DNA of 28,894 nucleotides from Eubacteriales Family XIII. Incertae Sedis bacterium (GCA_031272745.1 JAISTF010000088.1:1-28894); one strand, 5' to 3'; shown: positions 14,926-23,611, counted from the first letter of the stretch. Program-made: numbers and translations. The notes: generated from the letters alone by a model not told the origin.

Positions 14926-16127
14926 ACCCACGCCTTTTTTTTCAATAATACCACAGCCTCCGCCGCAATCCCTTCCTCGCGCCCCGTGAACCCGAGCCGC
15001 TCCGTCGTCGTCCCTTTGACGCTGACCCGGCCCGAGGGCACGCCCAGCGCATCGGCCAGCCGTTTTTCGATCTCCGCGCGGTGCGGCGCGAGCTTCGGCT
15101 GTTCGCAGACGACGACGCCGTCCGCGTTTTCGATTTCATAGCCGGCGCCCCGCATCCGCCGCGTGACGTCCGCGAGCAATTTCATGCTCGACACGCCCGC
15201 GTAGGCGGGGTCGGAATCCGGAAACAGCGTGCCGATGTCGCCGAGGCGCAGCGCCCCGAGGATCGCGTCCATGAACGCGTGCGTCAGCACGTCCGCGTCC
15301 GAATGTCCCTGAAGGCCCATCTCGAACGGGATCTCCACCCCGCCGAGGATGAGCGGCCGCCCGCCCACGAACCGGTGCGCGTCAAACCCGATGCCCACCC
15401 TGCTCGCGCCAGCACCAATGCCCGCCCTGTTCGCACCGCCATCAATGCCTGCCGTAGGGGCGGCATCCTGCCGCCCGCCGATCGCCGAACACGTCGCGCT
15501 TTCCATATCCGTCGGCGTCGTCACCTTGACATTGGCCGCGTCCCCCTCGACGACGCGCACCGCGTGCCCCGCCGCGAGCACCAAGGACCCGTCGTCCGTA
15601 TACGACGCCCCCGCCTCCGCCGCGCGCGCGTGCGCCGCACGGATCAGGCAGAGATCAAATCCCTGCGGCGTCTGCACCGCCCGAAGCGCTTCCCTGTCAA
15701 GCGCCGTTTCGCCCTGATAAATCGTGTCCGTCACGGGCACCCCTGGAACCGCCGCGCCGCAGGACGCCGCGCCCTCGATCACCCTGTCAATCACTTCCCT
15801 TGACACAAACGGACGCGCCGCGTCGTGGATCAGCGCCAGCCCGTCCGCAAACGAAACCGCCGCAAGCCCGTTCCGCACGGACGCCTGCCGGTCCGCTCCC
15901 CCGGAAACAAAACACACATCATTTCCGTTATTCTCAAATCCCGCTCCCGACTCCGGCACCACCACCACGACCTCGTCGACCGCCTCATGCTCCGCAAACG
16001 CCGCCGCCGCGCGCGCCCACATCGGCTTGCCGCCGACATCCCGAAACTGCTTCGGCACGTCTCCCCCGAAGCGCGTCCCGGCGCCGCCCGCCGCGATGAT
16101 CGCCGCCACCGGCCTGCCCTTGTACAT
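14922..16127 (-). CDS. ispDF: Bifunctional IspD-IspF enzyme of the MEP isoprenoid pathway
   Basis: The 401-residue fusion catalyses two non-consecutive steps. IspD (about 1-212) transfers CMP from CTP to methylerythritol 4-phosphate; its motifs are AAGGAGTRF (12-20), RQASVRNGL (80-88), HDAARPF and QTPQGFD. IspF (about 244-401) cyclises CDP-ME 2-phosphate to the 2,4-cyclodiphosphate. Its zinc ligands are D249 and H251 in FDAHRF and H275 in GHSDAD, with TTTERLGFTGREEG near the end. The linker (213-243) is unusual: residues 217-226 come from a palindromic element, and 227-253 are three 9-residue repeats. The ATG is two bases after the yacL stop with a GGGG site. The stop overlaps proS. In most Bacillota ispD and ispF are separate neighbours. 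Confidence 0.95.
   Translation of the reverse strand: MYKGRPVAAIIAAGGAGTRFGGDVPKQFRDVGGKPMWARAAAAFAEHEAVDEVVVVVPESGAGFENNGNDVCFVSGGADRQASVRNGLAAVSFADGLALIHDAARPFVSREVIDRVIEGAASCGAAVPGVPVTDTIYQGETALDREALRAVQTPQGFDLCLIRAAHARAAEAGASYTDDGSLVLAAGHAVRVVEGDAANVKVTTPTDMESATCSAIGGRQDAAPTAGIDGGANRAGIGAGASRVGIGFDAHRFVGGRPLILGGVEIPFEMGLQGHSDADVLTHAFMDAILGALRLGDIGTLFPDSDPAYAGVSSMKLLADVTRRMRGAGYEIENADGVVVCEQPKLAPHRAEIEKRLADALGVPSGRVSVKGTTTERLGFTGREEGIAAEAVVLLKKKAWV
15369..15449 (-). repeat. Three degenerate 27-bp tandem repeats at the IspD/IspF joint
   Basis: The units at 15423-15449, 15396-15422 and 15369-15395 encode GIDGGANRA, GIGAGASRV and GIGFDAHRF. The third is the functional start of IspF with two zinc ligands. 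The first two share about 20 of 27 bases with each other and drift from the third, so they look like copies of the IspF start that are decaying. Confidence 0.6.
15452..15479. repeat. In-frame palindromic element, copy C (in ispDF linker)
   Basis: CCGTAGGGG (15452-15460) and CCCGCC (15474-15479) surround a hairpin. GGGCGGCA and TGCCGCCC (15458-15465 and 15469-15476) pair perfectly around TCC. It sits exactly between the end of IspD and the repeat array before IspF. Confidence 0.7.
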
Positions 16128-16129
16128 CG

Positions 16130-17281
16130 CTACCCCAACCGCGCAAAGATCATGCGGCCGGCGGCGGTCTGCAGCACGGACGTCACGACCACGTCGACCG
16201 TGTTCCCGATCTGCCCCTTCCCGTCTTCCACGACGATCATCGTCCCGTCGTCGAGATACGCGACCGCCTGCCCGCGCTCCTTGCCCTCTTTGACCAAGTA
16301 CAGCGTCATCTCCTCGCCCGGCAGCACGACCGGCTTCAGCCGGTTCGCGAGGTCGTTGATGTTGAGCACGGGGATGTTCTGGATGGTGGCGACCTTATTC
16401 AAATTGTAGTCGTTTGTCACGAGCTTGCCCTTCATCGACTGCGCGAGCTTGAGCAGCTTCACGTCCACCTCGGGGACGTCCTCCAGATTTTTGTCCGAAG
16501 CCGTCGCGTAGATGTCCACGCCGAAATCCTCCTGGATTTTGTTCAGGATGTCGAGGCCGCGCCGCCCGCGGTTGCGCTTCAGCCCGTCGGACGAATCCGC
16601 GATATGCCGCAGCTCCACGAGCACGAAATCCGGAATCACGATGCGCCCTTCGAGGAATCCCGCCTTCAAAATGTCCGCGATGCGCCCGTCAATGATGACG
16701 CTCGTGTCAAAGATTTTCGGCGTGGAATAACGCTCCTGCCGTTTTGCTTCCCGCAGTTCCCGCGCCGTCGGGCCCGCCGCGCCGCGCACGGCCGCCGCCC
16801 CCTCCGCGATGTCGCGCCGCAGCTCGCGTCTGGAATTCAGGACCATGTTCACGAGGTCCCGGCCTTTGCGCGAGCCGATGACGATGCCGAGCCAGGCAAG
16901 GATGATATAGATCGCCACCGTGACCACGACGGCCGCCGTCGGGTTGAGCGAAATGAATGGTATGAATGCTGTGATCGGGTTGCTGATCAGCATCGCGATG
17001 ACCAACCCGATGATGAGGCCCGCCACGCCCGTGATGAAATCCACCGCGGACAGATGCCTCGTCTCTTTGTCGATATTCCCCGCAATCCGGGAGCTCAGTT
17101 TGATCAGTACCGGCGTTAATAAAAAGAAAATAATTGCGATTACAATCCCGCTGATCACGGCGAACAGGTCGAGCCGCTCTTTGGGCACGCCGACCAGCAG
17201 CCCCCGTGCCAGCGTGAAAATGCCGAAACCGATCCAGAATCCCAGAAAGGTGATACCGCCCCTTATGAAGTTTTTGATCAT
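16130..17281 (-). CDS. YacL-like membrane protein with PIN and TRAM domains
   Basis: The 383-residue protein has four N-terminal membrane segments (about 8-28, 38-60, 82-100, 114-136), then a cytoplasmic PIN nuclease-fold domain (about 188-310) and a C-terminal TRAM RNA-binding domain (about 318-380). The PIN acidic residues are present: D192 in IFDTSVIID, E223 in LVELRHI, D273 and D291. The family is conserved beside ispD in Bacillota and is thought to be a membrane-tethered ribonuclease, but its target is not established. The ATG overlaps the carD stop as ATGA, and the gene ends two bases before ispDF. Confidence 0.9.
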   Translation of the reverse strand: MIKNFIRGGITFLGFWIGFGIFTLARGLLVGVPKERLDLFAVISGIVIAIIFFLLTPVLIKLSSRIAGNIDKETRHLSAVDFITGVAGLIIGLVIAMLISNPITAFIPFISLNPTAAVVVTVAIYIILAWLGIVIGSRKGRDLVNMVLNSRRELRRDIAEGAAAVRGAAGPTARELREAKRQERYSTPKIFDTSVIIDGRIADILKAGFLEGRIVIPDFVLVELRHIADSSDGLKRNRGRRGLDILNKIQEDFGVDIYATASDKNLEDVPEVDVKLLKLAQSMKGKLVTNDYNLNKVATIQNIPVLNINDLANRLKPVVLPGEEMTLYLVKEGKERGQAVAYLDDGTMIVVEDGKGQIGNTVDVVVTSVLQTAAGRMIFARLG

Positions 17282-17757
17282 GCCATCACTTGCTGCTCTA
17301 TGAGAAGAGTCAGCTCGTCAACCCCCTTTCCGCTTACCAATGACAACTCGCTGAGAAGGATCTGCTTCGCGTTGGAGAGCATCTTCTTCTCGCCCGTCGA
17401 AAGCCGCTTCTCGCGGTCGACGCGCATCAGGTCACGGACGACCTCCGCCACATGCGTGATCTGTCCCGTCTTGAGCTTTTCCATATTGTCGCGATAGCGG
17501 CGGTTCCACACCTTCGCCATCTCCGTCGACTTGCCGCACAGCGTCTCGCGCACTTTCGCGACCTCCGCTTTCTTGATGAGGCTGCGCACGCCCACATCCT
17601 GCGTCCGGTCGCACGGAATCATGATGCGAATGTCGTTTTGGGGAATCTGCAAAATATAATATTTCCGCCGCTCTCCCTGATAGACCTGCTCCTCAATTCC
17701 CTCAATCGTCCCGGCCCCGTGCATGGGATAGACGATCTTGTCCCCGACAGTATACAT
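17278..17757 (-). CDS. carD: CarD/CdnL-type RNA polymerase-binding regulator
   Basis: The 159-residue protein has an N-terminal Tudor-like RNA-polymerase interaction domain (VGDKIVYPMHGAGTIEGIEE, residues 4-23) and a helical C-terminal domain with WNRRYRDNMEKLKTG. CarD binds the beta subunit and the promoter fork and stabilises open complexes, notably at rRNA promoters. Length matches the family. GGAGG precedes the ATG by a short spacing. It is the first gene of carD-yacL-ispDF-proS-nudix and has a good promoter. Confidence 0.93.
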   Translation of the reverse strand: MYTVGDKIVYPMHGAGTIEGIEEQVYQGERRKYYILQIPQNDIRIMIPCDRTQDVGVRSLIKKAEVAKVRETLCGKSTEMAKVWNRRYRDNMEKLKTGQITHVAEVVRDLMRVDREKRLSTGEKKMLSNAKQILLSELSLVSGKGVDELTLLIEQQVMA

Positions 17758-17793
17758 GGTACCTCCGTTTCCCGTTTCCCAATACCGACGTCC

Positions 17794-17822
17794 AGTATAC
17801 CACGGAAAACGTGAAAAATCAA
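17794..17822 (-). promoter_or_regulatory. Promoter of the carD operon
   Basis: On the minus strand TTGATT (17817-17822) and TATACT (17794-17799) are 17 bases apart, and the -10 is extended by TGG. The leader would be about 30 bases and carries GGAGG before carD. It diverges from the response-regulator promoter about 35 bp away. Confidence 0.65.
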
Positions 17823-17853
17823 ACGCAGTGTCTTCTCCGCTTTGCCAGCATTG

Positions 17854-17862
17854 TGATATACT
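17854..17862 (+). promoter_or_regulatory. Extended -10 promoter of the two-component/radA operon
   Basis: TGATATACT is an extended -10 box with no clear -35 hexamer. The predicted start is near 17869, giving a 29-base leader with GAGGAG eight bases before the ATG at 17898. Confidence 0.5.
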
Positions 17863-17897
17863 TCACCTTAGCGACAAGATAAAGAGGAGTGTGGGGA

Positions 17898-18563
17898 ATG
17901 GCAAGATTATTGATTGTAGATGATGAGAAGGGCATTCGCGAAGTGATTCGCGAGTATGCCGAGTTCAACGGCTATGAGGTCGCCGAGGCGACGGACGGCA
18001 TGGAGGCGGTCGCGCGCTGCCGCGACGAGGATTTCGACCTCGTCGTCATGGACGTGATGATGCCGAAGCTCGACGGGTTCTCCGCGGTCAAGGAGATCAA
18101 GAAGCAGGACAACGTGCCCGTCATCATGCTTTCGGCGCGCAGCGAGGAGTACGACAAGCTGTTTGCGTTCGAGGTGGGCGTGGACGATTATTTGGTGAAG
18201 CCGTTCAGCCCGAAGGAGCTCATGGCGCGCGTCGGCGCCATCCTGAACCGCGCGAAGCCACAGGAAAACGCGGAAGACCGGCTCGCCTTCGACGGCGTCG
18301 TCATCAACCTGCTCGCGCGCGAGGTGACCATCGACGAGGAGAAGATCGAGCTGACGCCGAAGGAATACGACCTGCTCGTCTACCTCGTGCAAAACAAAAA
18401 CATCGCGCTGTCCCGCGACGTGCTGCTCTCCGACATCTGGGGCTACGATTTCGGAGACGTGCGGACGATCGACACGCATGTGAAAAACCTCAGGGGCGCG
18501 CTCGGCCCGTACCGCGGCCGCATCGTGACGCTTCGGGGCGTGGGATACAAATTTGAAGGATAA
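17898..18563 (+). CDS. OmpR/PhoB-family response regulator
   Basis: The 221-residue DNA-binding regulator has a receiver domain with acidic pocket D8-D9, phospho-acceptor D52 in VVMDVMMP and the conserved Lys of LVKPFSP. A winged-helix output domain follows (about 128-221, ending TLRGVGYKFEG). The frame is open to a GTG at 17889. I chose the ATG at 17898 because MARLLIVDD is the normal beginning and GAGGAG is correctly spaced. It overlaps the kinase gene by 11 bases, so the pair is a cognate two-component system. Targets cannot be inferred from this window. Confidence 0.95.
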   Translation: MARLLIVDDEKGIREVIREYAEFNGYEVAEATDGMEAVARCRDEDFDLVVMDVMMPKLDGFSAVKEIKKQDNVPVIMLSARSEEYDKLFAFEVGVDDYLVKPFSPKELMARVGAILNRAKPQENAEDRLAFDGVVINLLAREVTIDEEKIELTPKEYDLLVYLVQNKNIALSRDVLLSDIWGYDFGDVRTIDTHVKNLRGALGPYRGRIVTLRGVGYKFEG

Positions 18564-20226
18564 CACCGCCTCGGCGTTCCGGAAGCTGCTCAAATTCTTT
18601 GACTTCGGCAGCCTCAAGATCCGCCTCTGGTTTTACTTCGGGCTGTTCGCCGTCATCCTCATCGTCATGCTGTGGATCCTGCAGGTGTTTTTCCTGAACT
18701 ACAGCTATGAGGACATGAAGACGAGCGAGACGCGCAGCATCGCGAGCCAGATCGAGGCGCGCATCCTCGAAAACGAGCTGTCGCCGGAGACGCGCAGCTT
18801 CATCAACCAAATCTGCCGCGACTATGAGATGTACATCCAGATCGAGACGCAGAGCGGCGTGCGGCGCTTCATGCCCAACATCGACACGACGACGCAGACG
18901 GACGCGTCCGGCAACCAGATCGAAGAGCTGCCGACCGAGGAGACGCCGCGCTCGTACTACCCGACGATCTACCGCAAGGAGATCGAAACGCTGAAGGCGG
19001 AGCTCGCCGCGTCGGGCCAGCCGAATTACAGCAAGCAGACGCTCGAGCCGAACACGGATCAGAAGACGCTCGAATACGCCTCGTTCCTCATCACGCCGGA
19101 GCCCGAGGGCGCCGAGGCCGCCGAGGAGACCCAGGCGCCGCCCGAGGTGATCTACATCCAGGGCGCGGGCGACGAGATGAACACGGCGCCCGGCGAAATC
19201 TTCCCCGGCTGGTCGCCGCCCGCGAAACCCGACCCGCTCATGCTCTTCGTCTTCTCGCCGCTCTACCCCGTCGGCTCGACCGTGAAAATCCTCACGCAGC
19301 AGCTCATCTACGTCACGATCATCGCGCTTTTGCTCGCGCTGCTCATCGGCTTCTACCTGTCGCGCATGATCACGAAGCCCATCATCCAGATCGCGGAGCG
19401 CGCGGAAGAGCTCGGCGACGGCAATTTCGGCATCGACTTCCCGTCGACGCATTATTCGGAAGTCAACCAGCTCGCAGAGACGCTCACCTACACCTCGGAG
19501 ACGCTCGCGGAGACGCGCACGATCGAGCGCGACATCATCGCGAACGTCAGCCACGACCTGCGGACGCCGCTCACGATGATCCGCTCCTACGCGGAGATGA
19601 TCCACGATTTCTCCGGCGACGACCCCGAGAAGCGCGAGGCGCACCTGTCCGTCATCATGGACGAGACCGAGCGCCTGTCCGCGATGATCGCGGAACTCCT
19701 CGACATCTCGCGCCTGCAATCCGGCGAGAAGCAGATCCGCTTCACGGATTTCTCGCTGAAGGATCTCATCGAAGCGACGATCGCCTCCTACTCGGCCTTC
19801 GTCGAACAGGACGGCTACAAACTCGTCTTCGTCAGCATGGGCGAAGGCGTCGTGCGCGCGGACGAGACGCGCATCAAACAGGTGCTCGACAACCTGATCT
19901 CGAACGCGCTCAAATACGGCGGCAAGGACAAGACCGTGGAGATCCGCATGGTCGAAAGCAAGGGGCTCGTGCGCTGCGAGGTCACGGACTTCGGCATCGG
20001 CATCTCCAAGCGCGATTTGAAGCACATCTGGGACCGCTACTACCAAACGAGCGCGCACCACAGCCGCACGGACTCGACGGGCCTGGGCCTGTCGATCGTC
20101 AAGGAAATCCTCGTGCTGCACAAGGCGCGGTTCGGCGTTCGCAGCGCGCTGCGCAAAGGGTCGACGTTCTGGTTCGAGCTGCGCACGACGGAAGACGCGC
20201 AGCCCGAAGTGGAGATCGGGGGATAG
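18553..20226 (+). CDS. Membrane sensor histidine kinase
   Basis: The 557-residue kinase is the partner of the preceding regulator. It has a first membrane segment at about 25-48, an extracytoplasmic sensor at about 49-245, a second membrane segment at about 251-270, HAMP, the dimerisation/phospho-acceptor helix with H334 in NVSHDLRTPL, and an ATPase domain with N-box DNLISNALKYGG (446-457), G1 DFGIG (479-483) and G2 STGLGLS (508-514). All catalytic motifs are intact. The sensor has a Pro/Glu-rich, low-complexity stretch at about 182-228 just outside the membrane and no domain I recognise. The start is a TTG overlapping the regulator stop by 11 bases, with GGGA upstream. The stop is one base before radA. 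Confidence 0.93.
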   Translation: MKDNTASAFRKLLKFFDFGSLKIRLWFYFGLFAVILIVMLWILQVFFLNYSYEDMKTSETRSIASQIEARILENELSPETRSFINQICRDYEMYIQIETQSGVRRFMPNIDTTTQTDASGNQIEELPTEETPRSYYPTIYRKEIETLKAELAASGQPNYSKQTLEPNTDQKTLEYASFLITPEPEGAEAAEETQAPPEVIYIQGAGDEMNTAPGEIFPGWSPPAKPDPLMLFVFSPLYPVGSTVKILTQQLIYVTIIALLLALLIGFYLSRMITKPIIQIAERAEELGDGNFGIDFPSTHYSEVNQLAETLTYTSETLAETRTIERDIIANVSHDLRTPLTMIRSYAEMIHDFSGDDPEKREAHLSVIMDETERLSAMIAELLDISRLQSGEKQIRFTDFSLKDLIEATIASYSAFVEQDGYKLVFVSMGEGVVRADETRIKQVLDNLISNALKYGGKDKTVEIRMVESKGLVRCEVTDFGIGISKRDLKHIWDRYYQTSAHHSRTDSTGLGLSIVKEILVLHKARFGVRSALRKGSTFWFELRTTEDAQPEVEIGG

Positions 20227-20227
20227 C

Positions 20228-21646
20228 ATGGCAAAACGGGAAACGGTCTTCGTCTGCGGCGAATGCGGCTATGAGTCCGCCAAATGGATGGGCCAATGCG
20301 TCTGCGGCGCCTGGAACTCCTTCACGGAAGAGCGCATCCGCCCCGCGGACTCCGCCCCTTCCCGCCTTTCCGGCAATAATCCAAGATCCGCTGTCGCGGC
20401 TTTGTCGCGCAAGCCGGTGCCTCTGCGGGATGTCACCTCCGGGGCGGCCGACCGCATCGACACGGGCATCGGCGAACTCAACCGCGTGCTCGGCGGCGGG
20501 CTCACGAAGGGGACGCTCACGCTCATCGCGGGCGAGCCCGGCATCGGCAAGTCGACGCTCATCCTGCAGGCCGCGCTCCACATGGCCGCGCGCGGGCTCA
20601 CCTGCCTCTACGTCTCCGGCGAGGAAAGCGCCGAGCAGATCCGTATGCGCGCCGACCGCTTGGCCGCATCCATTCCCGAGGGCGTGCTGATGCTCAACGA
20701 GACGGACGTCGACGCGGTCTGCGAAAACGTGCTCTCGCTGCGGCCGGATTTTCTCGTCATCGACTCGATCCAGACGATGTACACGGGGGAGCTCTCCTCG
20801 GCGGCCGGCGGGGTTTCCCAGATACGGGCTTGCGCGGACGTGTTCATGCGCATCGGCAAGGAATACGGCATCCCCGTCTTCATCGTCGCCCACGTCACGA
20901 AGGCCGGCGAGCTCGCGGGCCCGAAGGTCATCGAACACCTCGTCGACTGCGTGCTCGCGTTTTCGGGCGAACGCGAGCGGGACTTCCGCCTGCTGACAGC
21001 GAGCAAAAACCGTTTCGGCACGACGAGCGAAGTCGGCGCCTTTGACATGCGCGAGGACGGGCTTGCCGAAATCACGGACCTGTCCGGCATTTTGCTTGAC
21101 AGCGGCGGGTTCGGCGGCGGCGCGGACGACGGCGGCGCGCGCAAAGCCGAAGGCACGATCGTCACCGGCGTCTACGAAGGCACGCGCCCGCTGCTCATGG
21201 AGCTTCAGGCGCTGACCGCGCACGCGGGCTCGGGCTTTCCGCGCCGCACCGCGCTCGGCGTCGACGGCGCAAGGCTCGCCATGCTGCTCGCGGTGCTTGA
21301 AAAAAAGGCGGGGCTGTACCTCGGCGACTCCGACGTCTACGTCAACATCGTCGGCGGCCTGCGGCCCGAAGGCACCGCCATCGACCTCGCCTGCGCGCTT
21401 GCCGTCTGGTCGTCCGCGAAGAGCGTCCCCATCCCCTACGGCACGCTCGCCGTCGGCGAAATCGGCCTCTCCGGAGAAATCCGCAGCGTCCGCCACACCG
21501 ACCGCATCGCCGCCGAAGCCGCGGGTCTCGGTTTCAAAACGCTCATCCTCCCCGCCAAAAACGCCGAAAAAACAAAGCCCCCGAAGGGGCTCGCTTTGGT
21601 ACCCGTAAAATCCATTCAGGACGCCATCGCCGCGCTGATGGTCTGA
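20228..21646 (+). CDS. radA: DNA repair protein RadA
   Basis: The 472-residue RecA-related ATPase promotes branch migration in recombinational repair. It has an N-terminal C4 zinc finger (C10, C13, C24, C26), Walker A GEPGIGKST at 102-110, the RadA-specific KNRFG motif at 260-264 and a C-terminal Lon-protease-like domain. GGGGG lies just before the ATG, one base after the kinase stop, so it is in one operon with the two-component system. In many Bacillota disA follows radA; here the next gene is convergent and disA is absent from the window. A small hairpin AGCCCC/GGGGCT at about 21578-21593 lies inside the 3' coding end. Confidence 0.96.
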   Translation: MAKRETVFVCGECGYESAKWMGQCVCGAWNSFTEERIRPADSAPSRLSGNNPRSAVAALSRKPVPLRDVTSGAADRIDTGIGELNRVLGGGLTKGTLTLIAGEPGIGKSTLILQAALHMAARGLTCLYVSGEESAEQIRMRADRLAASIPEGVLMLNETDVDAVCENVLSLRPDFLVIDSIQTMYTGELSSAAGGVSQIRACADVFMRIGKEYGIPVFIVAHVTKAGELAGPKVIEHLVDCVLAFSGERERDFRLLTASKNRFGTTSEVGAFDMREDGLAEITDLSGILLDSGGFGGGADDGGARKAEGTIVTGVYEGTRPLLMELQALTAHAGSGFPRRTALGVDGARLAMLLAVLEKKAGLYLGDSDVYVNIVGGLRPEGTAIDLACALAVWSSAKSVPIPYGTLAVGEIGLSGEIRSVRHTDRIAAEAAGLGFKTLILPAKNAEKTKPPKGLALVPVKSIQDAIAALMV

Positions 21647-21664
21647 GGCGCAGACCGCGCCCTT
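21647..21664 (+). terminator. Weak hairpin after radA
   Basis: GGCGC (21647-21651) and GCGCC (21657-21661) form a 5-bp stem followed by only CTTT. It fills the 21-bp gap between radA and the convergent EF-G-like gene. It may be a weak bidirectional terminator. Confidence 0.25.
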
Positions 21665-21667
21665 TCG

Positions 21668-23557
21668 TCAATCCTGTTCCTGCGAAGCCTTGTAGTCCGC
21701 GACGATCTTTTGCGAGATCGCGGCGGGAACTTCCTCGTAGCGCTCAAACTGCATCGTGAAGCTGCCTCTGGCCTGCGTCATCGAACGCAGGGCGATCGCG
21801 TATTTGAACATCTCCGCCTGCGGCGCTTCGGCGATGAGCTTGAGGCGGCCGCCCGACTGCTGCTCCTGGCCGAGGATCTTGCCGCGGCGCTTCGACATGT
21901 CGCCCATGACGTCGCCGAGGAAATTGTCCGGCACGAGGATCTCGACGTGCATGACCGGCTCCAAAAGAATCGGCTTGGCTTCCTCGATGCCCTTCTTGAA
22001 GGCGAGGGACGCCGCGATCTTGAACGCCATCTCCGAGCTGTCGACGTCGTGGTACGAACCGTCGTAGAGGATCGCCTTGATGCCCGTCACGCGCGAGCCC
22101 GACAGCGGCCCTTTGAGCATGCACTCGCGCAGGCCCTTTTCGACCGCCGGCACGTAGTTTTTCGGGACGGAGCCGCCGAACAGCTCCTCGCCGAACTCGA
22201 AGTCCTCGGTCGTCGGCGAAAACTTGATGTGGACGTCGCCGTACTGGCCCGCGCCGCCCGTCTGCTTCTTGTGCTTGCCCTGCACGTCCGAAACGCCCTT
22301 GATCGTCTCGCGGTACGGCACCTTCGGGTCAAGCAGGTCGACGTCGACGCCGTTGAGCTCCTTCAGCTTGGCCTGCAGGATGCCGATCTGGATCTCGCCC
22401 TGCCCGCCGAGCAGCCGCTGCGACGTCTCGCCGTTGATTTCGATGGAGAACGACGGATCCTCGTCGTGGAGCTTCGCAAGCCCCGCGCCGATCTTCTCCT
22501 CGTCGCCCTTCGCCTTCGGCTCGATGGCGAGGAACAGCGTGGGCTGCGGATAGGCGATCGGCGGATACGCCGCGTCCGAGCTCTTGTCGCGCAGCGTGTC
22601 GCCCGTGTGCGTGTCCGCGAGTTTGGCCGCCGCGAAGATGTCGCCGGCCGCCGCCTCGGGCGCTTCCGCCTGCGTCTTGCCGCGCACGAAGAAGATCGCC
22701 GAGAGCTTCTCGGGCTTCTCCGCCGCGACATTGAAAAGCTCGAGCCCCGGCGTGACCTTGCCGCTCATGACCTTCAAATAGGACAGCTTGCCGGCCGTCT
22801 TGCTGACGATCGTCTTAAAGACGAAGGCGCTGACCTTGCCCGCGGGGTCGGCCGACGGCGCGGGCACGTATTTCACGACCGCGTCCAGAAATTCCTTGAC
22901 GCCTTCCTGTTTCACGGCGCTCGCCTGCAGCACGATGGCGATGTCGCCCGACGCGATGCCCGCGGCGAGCCCCTTCGCGAACTCGTCGTCCGTGAACTCC
23001 CCTTTGTCGAAATAGATGTCCATCAGCTCTTCGCTCGTTTCCGCGATGGCTTCGGACAATCCGTCCTTGTCGTCCGGCGTCGCGACGCTCGTCCCGAACT
23101 TCGCTTTGAGCTGCGCGATGACGTCCGCGACGTTGACGTTTTCCTTGTCGGTCTTGTTGATGAGGAACAGCCGCGGCAGCCCCGCCTCGCGGCAGACTTC
23201 CCACGCCTTCTCCGTGCCGACCTGCACGCCCGCCGACGCGTCGACGACGATGACCGCCGCCTCGGCCGCGCGGATCGTCCCCGCGACCTCGCCCGCGAAA
23301 TCAAAGAACCCGGGCGTGTCCAAGAAATTGATCTTGAACTTGTTGTATTCCACGGGCACCACGGCCGTGGAAATCGAATAACCTTTCTCAATCTCCGTTT
23401 TTTCGAAATCCGAGACGGTGTTGCCGTCCTCGACTTTCCCCATGCGGCTGACGGCGCCCGTCTGCGCCAGCGCAGCCTCCGCGACCGTCGTCTTCCCGCT
23501 GCCGCCGTGGCCGAGCAGGATGACGTTTCTGATTTGTTCGGTTTTGTACCCTTTCAT
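21668..23557 (-). CDS. EF-G-like translation GTPase (EF-G II type)
   Basis: The 629-residue protein has the domain order of elongation factor G. G1 GHGGSGKT is at 17-24, G3 DTPGF at 80-84 and G4 NKTD at 134-137. A domain-IV QTGGAGQYGDV segment and a C-terminal domain V follow. It is shorter than canonical EF-G (about 690). The switch-I RGITI motif is replaced by KGYSIS, and NTVSDFEKTEIE resembles the second EF-G group found beside normal fusA in many Clostridia. It is unlikely to be the main translocase, and its exact role is unknown. The frame is open to 23590, but AGGAG nine bases before the ATG at 23557 decides the start. Confidence 0.88.
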   Translation of the reverse strand: MKGYKTEQIRNVILLGHGGSGKTTVAEAALAQTGAVSRMGKVEDGNTVSDFEKTEIEKGYSISTAVVPVEYNKFKINFLDTPGFFDFAGEVAGTIRAAEAAVIVVDASAGVQVGTEKAWEVCREAGLPRLFLINKTDKENVNVADVIAQLKAKFGTSVATPDDKDGLSEAIAETSEELMDIYFDKGEFTDDEFAKGLAAGIASGDIAIVLQASAVKQEGVKEFLDAVVKYVPAPSADPAGKVSAFVFKTIVSKTAGKLSYLKVMSGKVTPGLELFNVAAEKPEKLSAIFFVRGKTQAEAPEAAAGDIFAAAKLADTHTGDTLRDKSSDAAYPPIAYPQPTLFLAIEPKAKGDEEKIGAGLAKLHDEDPSFSIEINGETSQRLLGGQGEIQIGILQAKLKELNGVDVDLLDPKVPYRETIKGVSDVQGKHKKQTGGAGQYGDVHIKFSPTTEDFEFGEELFGGSVPKNYVPAVEKGLRECMLKGPLSGSRVTGIKAILYDGSYHDVDSSEMAFKIAASLAFKKGIEEAKPILLEPVMHVEILVPDNFLGDVMGDMSKRRGKILGQEQQSGGRLKLIAEAPQAEMFKYAIALRSMTQARGSFTMQFERYEEVPAAISQKIVADYKASQEQD

Positions 23558-23611
23558 CCGTGAATCTCCTATGACTCCGCTTGCACACACGAAAGCGCCG
23601 CGACGCGACGC

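Noticed and set aside
21578..21605. Intrinsic terminator AGCCCC/GGGGCT plus CGCTTT within the 3' end of radA
   Set aside because: The stem is short, lies in conserved codons (KPPKGLAL) and is not followed by a real T-run.
21710..23563. 617-codon open frame on the plus strand opposite the EF-G-like gene
   Set aside because: It is Arg-rich shadow coding typical of high-GC DNA. The minus-strand frame has clear GTPase motifs. Similar long shadows lie opposite the M23, proS, argH and kinase genes.
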